Positions 36,601 to 44,825 of a stretch of 64,000 bases of DNA are shown here, piece after piece. The number at the start of each line of letters is the position of its first letter. Within the stretch, counting starts at the first letter, position 1. The notes beneath the pieces are model-generated. The model was not told where the DNA came from, searched no databases, and saw only the letters and a program-made list of their open reading frames with translations. Source of the DNA: Rhodospirillales bacterium. Lineage in GTDB: Bacteria > Pseudomonadota > Alphaproteobacteria > Acetobacterales > Acetobacteraceae. The translations under genes were made by a program, and so were the position numbers. Where the stretch lies: assembly GCA_028869995.1 (NCBI GenBank), contig JAGWQN010000073.1, positions 40,442 through 104,441 of the forward strand. The letters are read 5' to 3'.

Positions 36601-37926
36601 ACCGATGTGACGGTGTTCGGGCATGGCACCGTTGTGCTCTCCGGCGGGACGCTGGCGAGCAGCCCCGTCACGGTCGAGGCAGGCGGGACGATCGGCGGCA
36701 CCGGCACCATCTCCGGCAACGTCACCAGCGAGGCGAGCATCCTGGCGGATCGCGGCCGGCTCGAGATCACCGGTTCGATCGCCGGCACGGGCGACGTGGT
36801 GCTGCAGACGGGCGCGGACCTTGCGGTGGGCACCGGTATCGCGGCGACGCAGACCATCGATGGGCTGACCACCTATCAGGAGACCCTGGACCTGCGCGGG
36901 CTCGCCTTCACGGCCAGACAGATGACGACGCTGGCCAGCGGCGATACGTTGACGATCAGCAACGGTAGCCAGGCGATGGCGCTCACGATGGGCAACAGCA
37001 CCGGCCTCGCCTATCGCCTCGGCGCGGACGGCAGCGGCGGCACGGAGCTCTCGGTCGCCTGCTACGCGCATGGGACACGGGTGCTGACGCGCGATGGCGA
37101 GGTGGCGGTGGAGCATCTCGCCGTGGGCGACCGGGTGGCGACGCTCTCCGGCGGGCTGCGCGCGGTGCGGTGGATCGGGCGGCGCGGCTATGACGGGCGT
37201 TTCGCGGCCGGCAATCCGCTGGTGCTGCCGGTCACGATACGTGCCGGCGCGCTCGGCAGGGGCCTGCCATGGCGCGACCTCACCGTCTCGCCCATGCACG
37301 CCCTGCTGATCGATGGCGCGCTGGTGCCCGCCGTGGCCCTCGTGAACGGGACGAGCATCGTGCACGCAACGTCGGTGGAGGCCGTGGCGTACGTGCATGT
37401 CGAACTCGATGGGCACGACATCCTGTTCGCCGAGGGTGTCGCCGCGGAGAGCTTCCGCGACGACGGCAACCGAGGGCAATTTGCCAACGCGCGGACGGCA
37501 CGGGGAGGAAACGCGCCGGTGGCATCCTGCGCGCCCGTGGTGACCGGCGGCGCGTTGGTGGAGCGGCTGCGGCGGCGCATCGGCGGGCTTGGCGAGCCGG
37601 GCGAGCCGGGTTCCCTGATCGGCCATGTGGACACGGTGTCGGACCCGAAGATCTCGGGCTGGGCCCTCGACCTCGCGAACCCGGCGCACGGTGTCGTGTT
37701 GGAAGCGTTCGTGGGCGGCCAGCGGATCGGGGCATCGGTGGCCAATTGGTGGCGCCCGGACCTCGCGAGGGCCGGTTACGGCACCGGGCACCACGGTTTC
37801 GAGTTCGTGCCGCCGGACGGGATCGCGGCAGCGGATATCGTGTTCCGCCGCGCGGCAGATGGCGCACCACTCGCTGCGCACGCCGGCACGCTGACCGCCA
37901 TCGCACCCATTGCCCTCGCGGGATAG
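33619..37926 (+). CDS. Giant beta-helix repeat protein with C-terminal Hint domain
   Basis: A 1435-residue protein. Residues 1-200 are a low-GC, Asn/Ser/Thr-rich segment with no clear signal peptide. Residues about 200-1130 are Gly/Ala/Ser/Thr-rich tandem coils of roughly 24 residues, with recurring VGESAGGSG, VGSAG and GAGTL elements, predicting a right-handed beta-helix. Residues about 1147-1280 form a Hedgehog/intein (Hint) domain: CYAHGTRVLTRDGEVAVEHL, with the nucleophile Cys at 1148 and the TVSPMHALL histidine block. The last 100 residues (VDTVSDPKISGWALD, GYGTGHHGFEF) resemble a module often attached to Hint proteins and glycosyltransferases of Acetobacteraceae. No beta-barrel is present, so it is not a classical autotransporter. 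Secretion followed by Cys-dependent self-cleavage is inferred. Neighbouring genes give no clue. Confidence 0.82.
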   Translation: MSVFIANPLLDQEKHYNNGTVVTLGRIFVAQQNGIGVALQPSFSGNANNGASQPFSSSALWFPTSNTSTFSATGSGLQYPEVGIYFTATGSFSGNGNSVPGATDTAFVIGPATIQETGLGSTPVTIGPGTITGSGTVGTLALDGTLVIAAGMVTNTLYVGVDYTGSSYQGPLLSGQGVASNPQQNFDWLVPGVPYSLNKTDIYSYSPGSIANAGSLGAIVTYVGPTVTQNGTVIPATTLSPVTYASNVITVSGTITSDTGTLADSTVGVSGLLSFDGQEGVDVRYGSTIVVPSGGNVQSSVVALEAGQGAALSVAAGGTVGLTGGASGPNGQEGLLDNGYAVLKGGSLQSPNAVLEVGVSGAGTFAVQAGGQATTGFSEVGGQGTLGVSGAGALFQSNATGTLVDNGQVSVDGSATLSVGNATLGEAAGDAGYAMVSAAAMTLANTLTMGESGAGTLSIQNNASLQTGGNVELGAQSGGSGLFSLGSGASARVQGNLSAGASAGGTGSVAIDGGTTTLTVEGDTAIGEGGTGTLALTGGASLLAVGALDIGSAGATNGLGSASVAGVIVASNDLSVDNGSLSLATTGTLAVSGALSAGDAAGGTGSIALAAGAQVTDIAGVTVGGAGTGSLAATGATINAPGADFSVGESAGGNGNASITGGLLNVASMAVGSAGNGAFDLSGNATVSVANDVAVGDSLGGIGVATLSGAGSIMTVGNGLTVGGQGNGGLVVSGAQLDVVHGDISVGESAGGSGALTVNTGSLAAAGNLDVGSAGQGVVELQLGANLGVLPDVSVGESATGSGLLSLDFGMLQAQTLSLGGYGQATLELAADSVLTTNSAAIAEQATGYVQRADINQSTWQVAQSLVVGDAGQAQVTISNGGAVFAQGSFGIGGKKGAAGTVDATGGGSTVDFSSLVVGDGGSGTLLLQNGATSAPVKGQIGTIEIAAQGGSVGTIALSGGSDLTGATLDVGGAGTSEGGAGLLTIDTGASVSVTDVTVFGHGTVVLSGGTLASSPVTVEAGGTIGGTGTISGNVTSEASILADRGRLEITGSIAGTGDVVLQTGADLAVGTGIAATQTIDGLTTYQETLDLRGLAFTARQMTTLASGDTLTISNGSQAMALTMGNSTGLAYRLGADGSGGTELSVACYAHGTRVLTRDGEVAVEHLAVGDRVATLSGGLRAVRWIGRRGYDGRFAAGNPLVLPVTIRAGALGRGLPWRDLTVSPMHALLIDGALVPAVALVNGTSIVHATSVEAVAYVHVELDGHDILFAEGVAAESFRDDGNRGQFANARTARGGNAPVASCAPVVTGGALVERLRRRIGGLGEPGEPGSLIGHVDTVSDPKISGWALDLANPAHGVVLEAFVGGQRIGASVANWWRPDLARAGYGTGHHGFEFVPPDGIAAADIVFRRAADGAPLAAHAGTLTAIAPIALAG

Positions 37927-38661
37927 ACCAATCCGGTCGCCGCGAGCGGGCGGGGGAGCGCAAACTGAGGCAACACATCCGGCACTTCCGCGACAGCCCC
38001 GTCGCCTGCACCCGTTCGTCAACCCGCCTCCGGTGGGTAATGGAACGAACGGCGAATTTGACGATAGACACGGCTGCTTTGGCAAGGCATCGGTTGCGCT
38101 GAATTGCGTCACAAAAGCAATGAATCCCCGTCAACTCCAGCAAGAACGGGAGCCGGCCCACGTCGGAGGGCCATCTGAAACGCCGCATCTTGGCCTGATC
38201 GCATGTCGACCCGGCAATGTAAGGGCGCCGCCGTCGGGCGACGCCAATGTGTCAGTCCCGGCTTCGCAGCAGTTCCGAACGTCAACCCGCCAATTATTGC
38301 TGATCACGAACCTTCCGCGCGCGCCCTAACTCGCCCAGTTCTGCGACACCGGCGTAAGTTCGTGGCTCTGGGCGAGTGGGCAGGCGGCCGGGAGCCGATC
38401 AGGCAACGTGAGCACGACGCGAACCCCCGGAACCCTGGCCCCGGCGCTCGATATAGGCGTCGAGCGAAGCGAAATCGATGCGTGAAAACCTTTCGATGTG
38501 ACAGGAAAAACGTCTGTATATCACATCAAGTCATGAAGGTTTGATTTTCCGATTGACAGAATATGCATCGCCTCCGTTGGTTCGATTACGCCAGGGTGGT
38601 GCCACAAAACCATGAAACAAGCCAAGAATAGATTTCTCATCCTGTAGCGCGGTGGGGCCTG
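37927..38661. other. 735-base gene-poor stretch after the Hint gene
   Basis: No ORF here has credible coding character; the long minus-strand ORF that enters it is the antisense shadow of the Hint repeats. AT-rich patches occur near 38500-38560. It may be decayed insertion DNA, given the transposase remnant that follows. Confidence 0.45.
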
Positions 38662-38869
38662 TTACAGCGCGTATCCATATACAATAGCCAACGTTAGAAA
38701 CAATGCAGATTTGGACCTGAAAGATCTGGACAAGACGATCGTATAAAGCTGCGGTTCGACGGCAGTCCTTGAGGCGATTGATGATGCGCTCGATGACCTT
38801 CCGCCCGCGGTAGCAGCAGGGAGGGCTCGAGAGCTTCCATCGCTGGTTGGGTTTTCGCAGTATGCTGGA
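38662..38869 (-). mobile_element. IS5-type transposase C-terminal remnant, frameshifted
   Basis: Read on the minus strand, one frame gives RKPNQRWKLSSPPCCYRGR followed by KVIERIINRLKDCRRTAALYDRL, which matches the YRGRNxIERMFxRLKDFRRIATRYD end of IS5-family transposases. A frameshift then moves to another frame that finishes KSALFLTLAIVYGYAL and stops at 38662, matching the usual hydrophobic C-terminus. No terminal inverted repeats or upstream transposase were found. It is a fossil fragment. Confidence 0.62.
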
Positions 38870-39161
38870 TCAGAGATCGCATACGTTTCCGAAGTAAATT
38901 CGCCTGGATGCACGATCAATCATGAAGCAGAGTACGTGACGATTAGACTTGAATGCGGATCCAATGAACATCATGTTCCCGCGGCCGCCGACGGGCGCGG
39001 TCGGCGCGTCGGCTGGGACCAAAGGTAACCTGGGGGCGACGATGGACATCGCGGTGGGTGGCACCGTGGATGGTCGTCGTCGGACCTGGCGGCTCGGCAT
39101 AGAGCCAGGCGATCTCTCCCTTTGGGGTATCCTGACCAAAACTTTGCCTGGAGGGCTGGAC
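38870..39161. other. Sequence between the IS remnant and the SOUL pseudogene
   Basis: An open frame runs from 38949 into the SOUL gene, but its first 71 codons show no SOUL homology. It contains a short element (GATMDIAVGGTVD) that recurs in diverged form after the SOUL gene near 39772. No independent gene is supported. Confidence 0.4.
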
Positions 39162-39719
39162 ATGGCTGTTGAGGAGCCTGCCTACCGAAGTGTCGCAACG
39201 GAGGGCGCCTTCGAGATTCGCGATTATCCCGCCCTCATCGTCGCCGAGGTTTCCGTGACCGGCGAGCAGAAGGAGGCCGCCCGCAAGGGCTTCCGGTTGC
39301 TCGCGGCGTACATTTTTGGCGGCAACAGGCGAAAGCAAAGCATCGCCATGACGGCGCCGGTGACCCAGGAAACGGCCGGCGAGACAATCGCGATGACCGC
39401 GCCCGTCACCAAAACCCGGACAGCCGAAGAATAGGTGGTGCGGTTCAACATGCCGGCCAGCTATTCGCTGCAGACACTGCCCGAGCCTAACGACTCTCGG
39501 GTCCGACTGCGCGCGACACTTCCAGCCCGGTTCGCCGTGATCCGGTTTGCCGGACGGGCCAGGCCGGATGTCGTCGCGGCGAAGACCACCGAGCTCACGC
39601 AGTGGATGCTGCGACGCCATTTGTGCGGCACGGGTCCGGCTTCGCTCGCTCAGTACAACCCTCCGTGGACGCCTTGGTTCATGCGGCGCAACGAAGTGTT
39701 GGTCCCGATCGAGCCCTGA
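39162..39719 (+). pseudogene. SOUL heme-binding protein gene interrupted by an in-frame TAG
   Basis: The start is MAVEEPAYRSVATEGAFEIRDYPAL with GGAGGG upstream. The first part (AAYIFGGNRRKQSIAMTAPVTQE) ends at TAG 39432-39434. The same frame continues VVRFNMPASYSLQTLPEPND through SLAQYNPPWTPWFMRRNEVLVPIEP, the second half of the SOUL domain, to a TGA at 39717. Relatives generally read WRVRF at the junction, so the stop replaces a Trp (TGG to TAG). Apart from that codon the 185-codon gene looks intact, so the lesion is recent, a sequencing error, or read through. SOUL proteins bind heme in the cytoplasm or periplasm. Confidence 0.8.
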
Positions 39720-39771
39720 CGGCCGATCACCGAGAACGCCACCGCGCCGACCGGGATGAACGCGAGCACGC

Positions 39772-40011
39772 ATGGCGACCATCGGTATGGCCGTGGGTGG
39801 CACGGTCGATGTTTCGCCCTCGGACTTGGCGGCAACGCTCGATCTCGTGGGAGCGACCGGCACCTCCACAGCGACCGGCGTTCTCGATATCACCGGCGCA
39901 GGAACCACACTGGATGTGGCGGGCGCGCCCAAACCTGCGGCTGAGCTGGCCGTCGTGGCCCATCTTGCGATGAGGGGGACGGGCCTGCGCAAGCGAAGAG
40001 CACCGCGCTGA
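39772..40011 (+). CDS. Small ORF resembling a beta-helix repeat fragment
   Basis: The 79 codons have a hydrophobic/Gly/Thr-rich first half (AVGGTVDVSPSDLAATLDLVG, TGVLDITGAGTTLDVAG), similar in style to the beta-helix coils of the large Hint protein, then a basic tail. I see no good ribosome site. It is probably a fragment rather than a working gene. Confidence 0.3.
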   Translation: MATIGMAVGGTVDVSPSDLAATLDLVGATGTSTATGVLDITGAGTTLDVAGAPKPAAELAVVAHLAMRGTGLRKRRAPR

Positions 40012-40148
40012 CGGCCGGCAGGCTGCGCAATGCGGGCGGATCACTTTAGAGAGCCCGGACCAACGGCACGACATGCCGCGTGCGCCGTCTGGAACGGCAC
40101 AACAACAGCGTCAGGTCCCCTTAGCGTGCTGGCGTGAAGGAGACATCG

Positions 40149-41618
40149 ATGACCCTCGCCAGCAAGCTGCGCGACCCCTCGTTGTTCGTTCAGCTCGCCG
40201 CTGTCGGCGCGGACTGGATCGAAACCGGACCCGCGGGCGCGCGCATCGCCGTGCTCGACCCCGCCGACGGCAGCACGCTCGGCCATGTGCCGGAGCTCGA
40301 CGCGGCGCAGACCCGCCTGGCCGTTGCCGCCGCGGAGGCCGCCTGGCCTGCCTGGCGTGCGCGTCCGGCGCAGGAGCGCGCCGACATTCTGGAGCGCTGG
40401 TTCGACCTCATGCTCGCCAACGCGGACGACCTCGCGCTCATCATGACGCGCGAACAGGGCAAGCCGCTGCCGGAGGCTCGCGGCGAGATCCTCTATGCCG
40501 CGAGCTTCGTCAGGTGGTTCGCAGAGGAGGCGCGCCGTGTGCGCGGCGAGACCGTGCCTGCACCGACGGCGGACCGGCGCATCGTGGTGCTGCGCCAGCC
40601 GGTGGGCGTTTCCGCCGCGATCACGCCGTGGAACTTCCCGGCCGCGATGATCACCCGCAAATGCGCGCCGGCCCTTGCCGCAGGCTGCACCGTGATTGTG
40701 AAACCTTCCGAGCTTACGCCGTTCTCCGCCCTCGCGCTCGCGGTGCTGGCGCAGCGCGCCGGCCTGCCGCCGGGCGTTCTCAACGTCGTGACCGGCCAGC
40801 CGGCGGAGATCGGCGGCGCGCTGACCGCGGAGCTTGCCGTGCGCAAGCTCTCCTTTACCGGCTCGACCGCGGTCGGGCGGCTGCTGATGCGCCAGTGCGC
40901 CGATAGCGTGAAAAGGCTGAGCCTGGAGCTGGGCGGCAATGCACCCTTCATTATCTTCGAAGACGCGGATCTCGACGCCGCGATCGCCGGCGTCATGGCG
41001 AGCAAATTCCGCAACGCCGGCCAGACCTGCGTCTGCGCCAACCGCATCCTGGTGCAGGAGGGTATCCACAACGCTTTCCTCGACCGGCTCGCCGGCGCCG
41101 TGGAGCAGCTCAGGGTCGGCGAGGGCACGGAACCGGGCGTGACCATCGGGCCGCTGATCACCGAGGCAGCGACGAACAAAGTGCTCGGCCATGTCGAGGA
41201 CGCGCTGGCGCATGGCGCGATGGCCGTGGTGGGCGGCGGCCGGCACGCACGCGGTGGGCAGTTCGTCCAGCCCACGGTGCTCGTTGGTGCCACCACCGAC
41301 ATGCGACTCGCCAACGAGGAGACATTTGGTCCGGTAGCCCCGGTGTTTCGGTTCCGTACCGAGGAAGAAGCGATCCGCATCGCCAACGCGACGCCCTACG
41401 GCCTCGCCGCCTATTTCTACACCGAGAATCTACGCCGATCCTGGCGCGTCGCGGAGGCGCTGGAGTTCGGCATGGTCGGCCTCAACACCGGCAGCGTCTC
41501 GATGGAGGTGGCCCCCTTTGGCGGCGTCAAGCAGTCCGGCCTCGGACGCGAGGGCTCGCATCTCGGAATGGACGAATATCTCGAGGTCAAGGCCTTCCAT
41601 GTCGGCGGCCTGGCATGA
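40149..41618 (+). CDS. gabD: NAD(P)-dependent succinate-semialdehyde dehydrogenase-type aldehyde dehydrogenase
   Basis: A 489-residue aldehyde dehydrogenase that starts at MTLASKLRDPSLF with AAGGAG upstream (the track's GTG adds five residues). The catalytic Glu is in LELGGNAPFIIFEDADLD and the catalytic Cys in FRNAGQTCVCANR. ITPWNFPAAMITRKCAPALAAGC, MEVAPFGGVKQSGLGREGS and the overall length fit the GabD subfamily. It is first in the 40-46 kb operon and coupled to the next gene through ATGA. With the GABA-type transaminase downstream it would oxidise a semialdehyde to succinate or a longer dicarboxylate. Confidence 0.9.
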   Translation: MTLASKLRDPSLFVQLAAVGADWIETGPAGARIAVLDPADGSTLGHVPELDAAQTRLAVAAAEAAWPAWRARPAQERADILERWFDLMLANADDLALIMTREQGKPLPEARGEILYAASFVRWFAEEARRVRGETVPAPTADRRIVVLRQPVGVSAAITPWNFPAAMITRKCAPALAAGCTVIVKPSELTPFSALALAVLAQRAGLPPGVLNVVTGQPAEIGGALTAELAVRKLSFTGSTAVGRLLMRQCADSVKRLSLELGGNAPFIIFEDADLDAAIAGVMASKFRNAGQTCVCANRILVQEGIHNAFLDRLAGAVEQLRVGEGTEPGVTIGPLITEAATNKVLGHVEDALAHGAMAVVGGGRHARGGQFVQPTVLVGATTDMRLANEETFGPVAPVFRFRTEEEAIRIANATPYGLAAYFYTENLRRSWRVAEALEFGMVGLNTGSVSMEVAPFGGVKQSGLGREGSHLGMDEYLEVKAFHVGGLA

Positions 41619-42964
41619 GTGCAGGCCCACGCCTCGAACCAGCGATCGAGACGGTTGCCGGTGACGCATCTCTGCCCACGCGCGTCGATGTCGCGGTGAT
41701 CGGCGGAGGCATCGTCGGTACCGCCGCCGCCTACTATCTCGCCGCCAGGGGCCTTGCCGTCGCCCTGCTGGAGAAGGGGCGTGTCGGTGGCGAGCAGTCC
41801 GGCCGCAATTGGGGCTGGTGCCGGCAGCAGAACCGCGACATCCGCGAACTTCCACTGATGGTCGCGAGTATGCGGTTGTGGGAGGAACTTGGCAGAGAGA
41901 CCGGGCACGCTCTGGGGTTCGAGCGCAGCGGCCTGATCTACGTCACGAAGGATAAGAAAGAGCTGGCTACCTGGGAGGCCTGGATTGCGAAGGCGCAGCC
42001 CTACCAGGTGGGCAGCCGCATCATCGGTCCGGCCGAAGCGCGGTCGTTGACACCCGGCAATGAGCAGGACTGGATCGGTGGCGTGCACTCGCCACGAGAC
42101 GGGCGCGCGGAACCCTGGCTCGCCGCCCCGGCGCTTGCCGCCGCCGCGCGCAATCGCGGGGTCACGCTGCTTCAGAACTGTGCCGTGCGCGGCCTCGAGA
42201 TCACGGCCGGGCGGGTGCGCGGCGTCGTGACCGAACGGGGGCGCATTGTTGCGGACGCCGTGCTCTGCGCCGCCGGGGCCTGGGCTTCGATGTTCTGCCG
42301 GCGGCATGATCTCGATCTGCCGCAGGCGGGTATTAGGTCGACCATTTTCCGAACAGCGCCGGCGGCGCAGGTGACGCCCGGCGGGCTCGTTACACCCGAG
42401 TTCACCCTCACGCACTGCCCCGACGGCGGCTACATCGTCGCTGCCCAGGATCGTGGCCGGCTCGACATCACGCCCCAGGGGCTGCGCTACACGCGACAAT
42501 TCTGGCCGATGTTCCGCTCGCGACGGAAAAGCCTGCGCATGGGCATCGGCCGCTCCTTCTTATCTGGCCCCGAGGCGTTGGCTGGGCGCTGGTCATTCGA
42601 CACCGCGACGCCGTTCGAGCGCCACCGTGAATTCGCCCCACCGCCCGACACCACCATCGTCGCGCCCGCGCTGGCCCGCGTGACCAGGGCCTATCCCGCG
42701 CTCGCCGGCTTACGTGCCGCACGCATCTGGGGTGGCTGGATCGACTCGACCCCGGACGCCGTGCCTGTCATTTCGGCTGTGGACCGGCTGCCAGGCTTCT
42801 ACCTCGCGACCGGCTTCAGCGGCCACGGTTTCGGCATCGGCCCCGGCGCCGGCCGCCTCGCCGCCGACCTGGTGACCGGCGACACACCCCTGGTCGACCC
42901 GGCGCCGTTCCGATATGCGCGCCTCGTCGATGGAAGCCCGCTCGCGCCGCCGGGGATGATGTAG
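41615..42964 (+). CDS. FAD-dependent amino-acid/amine oxidoreductase (DAO fold)
   Basis: A 449-residue protein with the FAD motif VAVIGGGIVGTAAAYYLAARG at about residues 25-45, followed by SGRNWGWCRQQNRD, where a Trp/Cys-containing segment is typical of one DadA-like subgroup. The C-terminal FAD-closing motif is GFYLATGFSGHGFGIGPGAGRLAADL. No signal peptide is seen. It is coupled to gabD by ATGA. It probably deaminates an amino acid or secondary amine such as an N-alkyl amino acid; the substrate is unknown. Confidence 0.85.
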   Translation: MSAGPRLEPAIETVAGDASLPTRVDVAVIGGGIVGTAAAYYLAARGLAVALLEKGRVGGEQSGRNWGWCRQQNRDIRELPLMVASMRLWEELGRETGHALGFERSGLIYVTKDKKELATWEAWIAKAQPYQVGSRIIGPAEARSLTPGNEQDWIGGVHSPRDGRAEPWLAAPALAAAARNRGVTLLQNCAVRGLEITAGRVRGVVTERGRIVADAVLCAAGAWASMFCRRHDLDLPQAGIRSTIFRTAPAAQVTPGGLVTPEFTLTHCPDGGYIVAAQDRGRLDITPQGLRYTRQFWPMFRSRRKSLRMGIGRSFLSGPEALAGRWSFDTATPFERHREFAPPPDTTIVAPALARVTRAYPALAGLRAARIWGGWIDSTPDAVPVISAVDRLPGFYLATGFSGHGFGIGPGAGRLAADLVTGDTPLVDPAPFRYARLVDGSPLAPPGMM

Positions 42965-42968
42965 CGCG

Positions 42969-43832
42969 ATGCGCACGCCATCTCGCAGCCCAGTCGTGCT
43001 GCGCCCGCTCACCACCAAGGATCTCGCAGCCGCCCATGGCCTCACCCGCGCCATTGGCTGGCCGCACCGGCGGGAGGACTGGGCGTTGGCGCTGCGCCTC
43101 GGCTCCGGTGTTGCGGCGGAGGAGGACGGCAGGCTGATCGGCACGGCGCTGCGCTGGACCTATGGCGCTGCGGACGCACGGATCGGCATGATCGTGGTCG
43201 CCCCCTCGGACCAGAGCCGGGGCCTCGGCCGGCGGCTCACGCAGGCAGCGCTCCGGCCGCTGCGACACCGCTCTGTCACCCTGCACGGCACACCTGCAGG
43301 GCTTTCGCTGTATGCCTCGCTGGGATTCGAGACGGTTGGCGTCGTGCGGCAGTTGCAGGGAGCCGCGTTCCGTCCGGGGGTTCCGGCGCTACGTGCCGGC
43401 GAACGGCTGCGACCCATCGGGCGGAGCGATCCCGCGGTGCTGGCTGCTCTCGATCGCGCGGCGACCGGATCGGACCGCTCGCGCGTGTTAGCCGCCTTGC
43501 TCCAGGCGAGGAGCGGCGTCGTGCTGGACCGTGCGGGCACCATTCGCGGCTTCGCCCTGCTGCGTCGGTTCGGTCATGGGCTGCTCATCGGCCCGGTGGA
43601 AGCCCCGGACGCCGCGAGCGCAAAGGCCATGATCCTGCATCACCTCGGTAGCCACGCCGGCCAGTTCATCCGCATCGATGTGCCGGAGGAGACCGGCCTC
43701 GTTGCCTGGCTGCTGCGGCTCGGGCTTGCGGATGCCGGCACCGTGACGTTCATGCGGAAGGGGGTGGCGCCGCCTTCTCACCGGCGGGGCCAGCCGCGCG
43801 TCTATGCGCTGATGAGCCAAGCGCTCGGCTGA
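42969..43832 (+). CDS. GNAT-family N-acetyltransferase with second C-terminal domain
   Basis: The 287-residue protein has an N-terminal GNAT fold (acetyl-CoA loop VVAPSDQSRGLGRRLTQ near residue 80, LYASLGFETVG) and a C-terminal half (RSRVLAALLQARSGVVLDRAGTIRGFALLRRFG) like the Acetyltransf_18/YitH domain. It lies five bases after the oxidase and overlaps the next gene (TGATG). It may acetylate an amine intermediate or detoxify one. This is inference. Confidence 0.8.
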   Translation: MRTPSRSPVVLRPLTTKDLAAAHGLTRAIGWPHRREDWALALRLGSGVAAEEDGRLIGTALRWTYGAADARIGMIVVAPSDQSRGLGRRLTQAALRPLRHRSVTLHGTPAGLSLYASLGFETVGVVRQLQGAAFRPGVPALRAGERLRPIGRSDPAVLAALDRAATGSDRSRVLAALLQARSGVVLDRAGTIRGFALLRRFGHGLLIGPVEAPDAASAKAMILHHLGSHAGQFIRIDVPEETGLVAWLLRLGLADAGTVTFMRKGVAPPSHRRGQPRVYALMSQALG

Positions 43833-44761
43833 TGAGCGAGGCGATTCTCTTCAAGTCCACAGCCGCTCGGGCCAGCGTGTGGCGACGCCGCTTCGCCGAG
43901 CACCTGCCGGAGCTGGAGTTCCGCGTGTGGCCAGAGATCGGCAACCCCGCGGAGATTAGTTACCTCGCGGCGTGGCTGCTGCCGGACGATCTGGACCGCT
44001 TTCACAATCTAGAAGTGCTGTTCTCGGTCGCAGCGGGTGTCGACCAGTTCGACCTCTCGCGTGTGCCGGCAGGTCTGCCGGTCGTGCGAATGGTGGAGCC
44101 GGGGCTCGTCGCAGGCATGGCCGAATACGTGACCTGGGCCGTGCTGTCGCTGCATCGCGGGATGCAGCCCTATCTCGCGCGGCAGCGCCGCGGGATATGG
44201 CGCGAAGACCCGGTGCCGCGTGCGGCCGACCGTCGTGTCGGCGTGATGGGCATGGGCGAACTCGGTCGCGGTGCGCTTGAGCGGCTCGCCCCCTTCGGCT
44301 TCCCACGCCGGGCCTGGAGCCGCACGCCGCGAACGATGCAGGGCGTGGCGTGTTTCTCCGGCACCGCACAGCTTCCGGCCTTCCTCGCCGGCTGCGACAT
44401 CCTGGTCTGCCTGCTGCCGCTCACACCGCAGACCGAAGGGCTGCTCGACGCCAGGCTTTTCGCGGCTCTGCCTGCCGGCGCCGCCGTGGTGAATGCTGGG
44501 CGCGGCGGCCATCTCGTCCTCGAGGATCTCCTTGCTGCCCTCGACGCCGGCCATCTGTCTGGGGCGGTGCTGGACGTGACCGAGCCGGAGCCGCCGCCCT
44601 CCGGCCACCCTCTTTGGGAGCACGAGCGCGTATGGCTGACGCCACATATCGCCAGCTCCTCCGAGGCGGAGGGTGGCGCCGCCGCGGTGATCGCCAATAT
44701 CCGCCGCCACCGCGCCGGTAAGCCGCTCGTCGGCCTGATCGACCGCCACCAGGGATATTGA
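43832..44761 (+). CDS. D-isomer 2-hydroxyacid dehydrogenase, GhrA/glyoxylate-hydroxypyruvate reductase type
   Basis: A 309-residue protein. The NAD-binding motif is VGVMGMGELGRGALERL, with a Met in place of the usual second Gly of GxGxxG. The catalytic Arg is in VVNAGRGGHL, Glu in LDVTEPEPP and His in LTPHIASSS. This matches the GhrA subgroup, which reduces glyoxylate or hydroxypyruvate. It overlaps the acetyltransferase by one base. It could reduce an aldehyde or keto-acid by-product of the oxidases. Confidence 0.85.
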   Translation: MSEAILFKSTAARASVWRRRFAEHLPELEFRVWPEIGNPAEISYLAAWLLPDDLDRFHNLEVLFSVAAGVDQFDLSRVPAGLPVVRMVEPGLVAGMAEYVTWAVLSLHRGMQPYLARQRRGIWREDPVPRAADRRVGVMGMGELGRGALERLAPFGFPRRAWSRTPRTMQGVACFSGTAQLPAFLAGCDILVCLLPLTPQTEGLLDARLFAALPAGAAVVNAGRGGHLVLEDLLAALDAGHLSGAVLDVTEPEPPPSGHPLWEHERVWLTPHIASSSEAEGGAAAVIANIRRHRAGKPLVGLIDRHQGY

Positions 44762-44825
44762 GGGACGGGCGGCGCCAACCTAAAGTCGGTCGGCCGGGCA
44801 GCGTGCACCGGCGCGGGCGGGGGGA

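Noticed and set aside
33619-37926. Classical type V autotransporter
   Set aside because: The beta-helix passenger would fit, but the C-terminus is a Hint domain plus a soluble module, with no beta-barrel and no visible signal peptide.
34228-38112. 1294-codon minus-strand ORF
   Set aside because: It is the antisense shadow of the high-GC repeats of the Hint protein; its product is Arg/His/Ala-rich with no recognisable domain.
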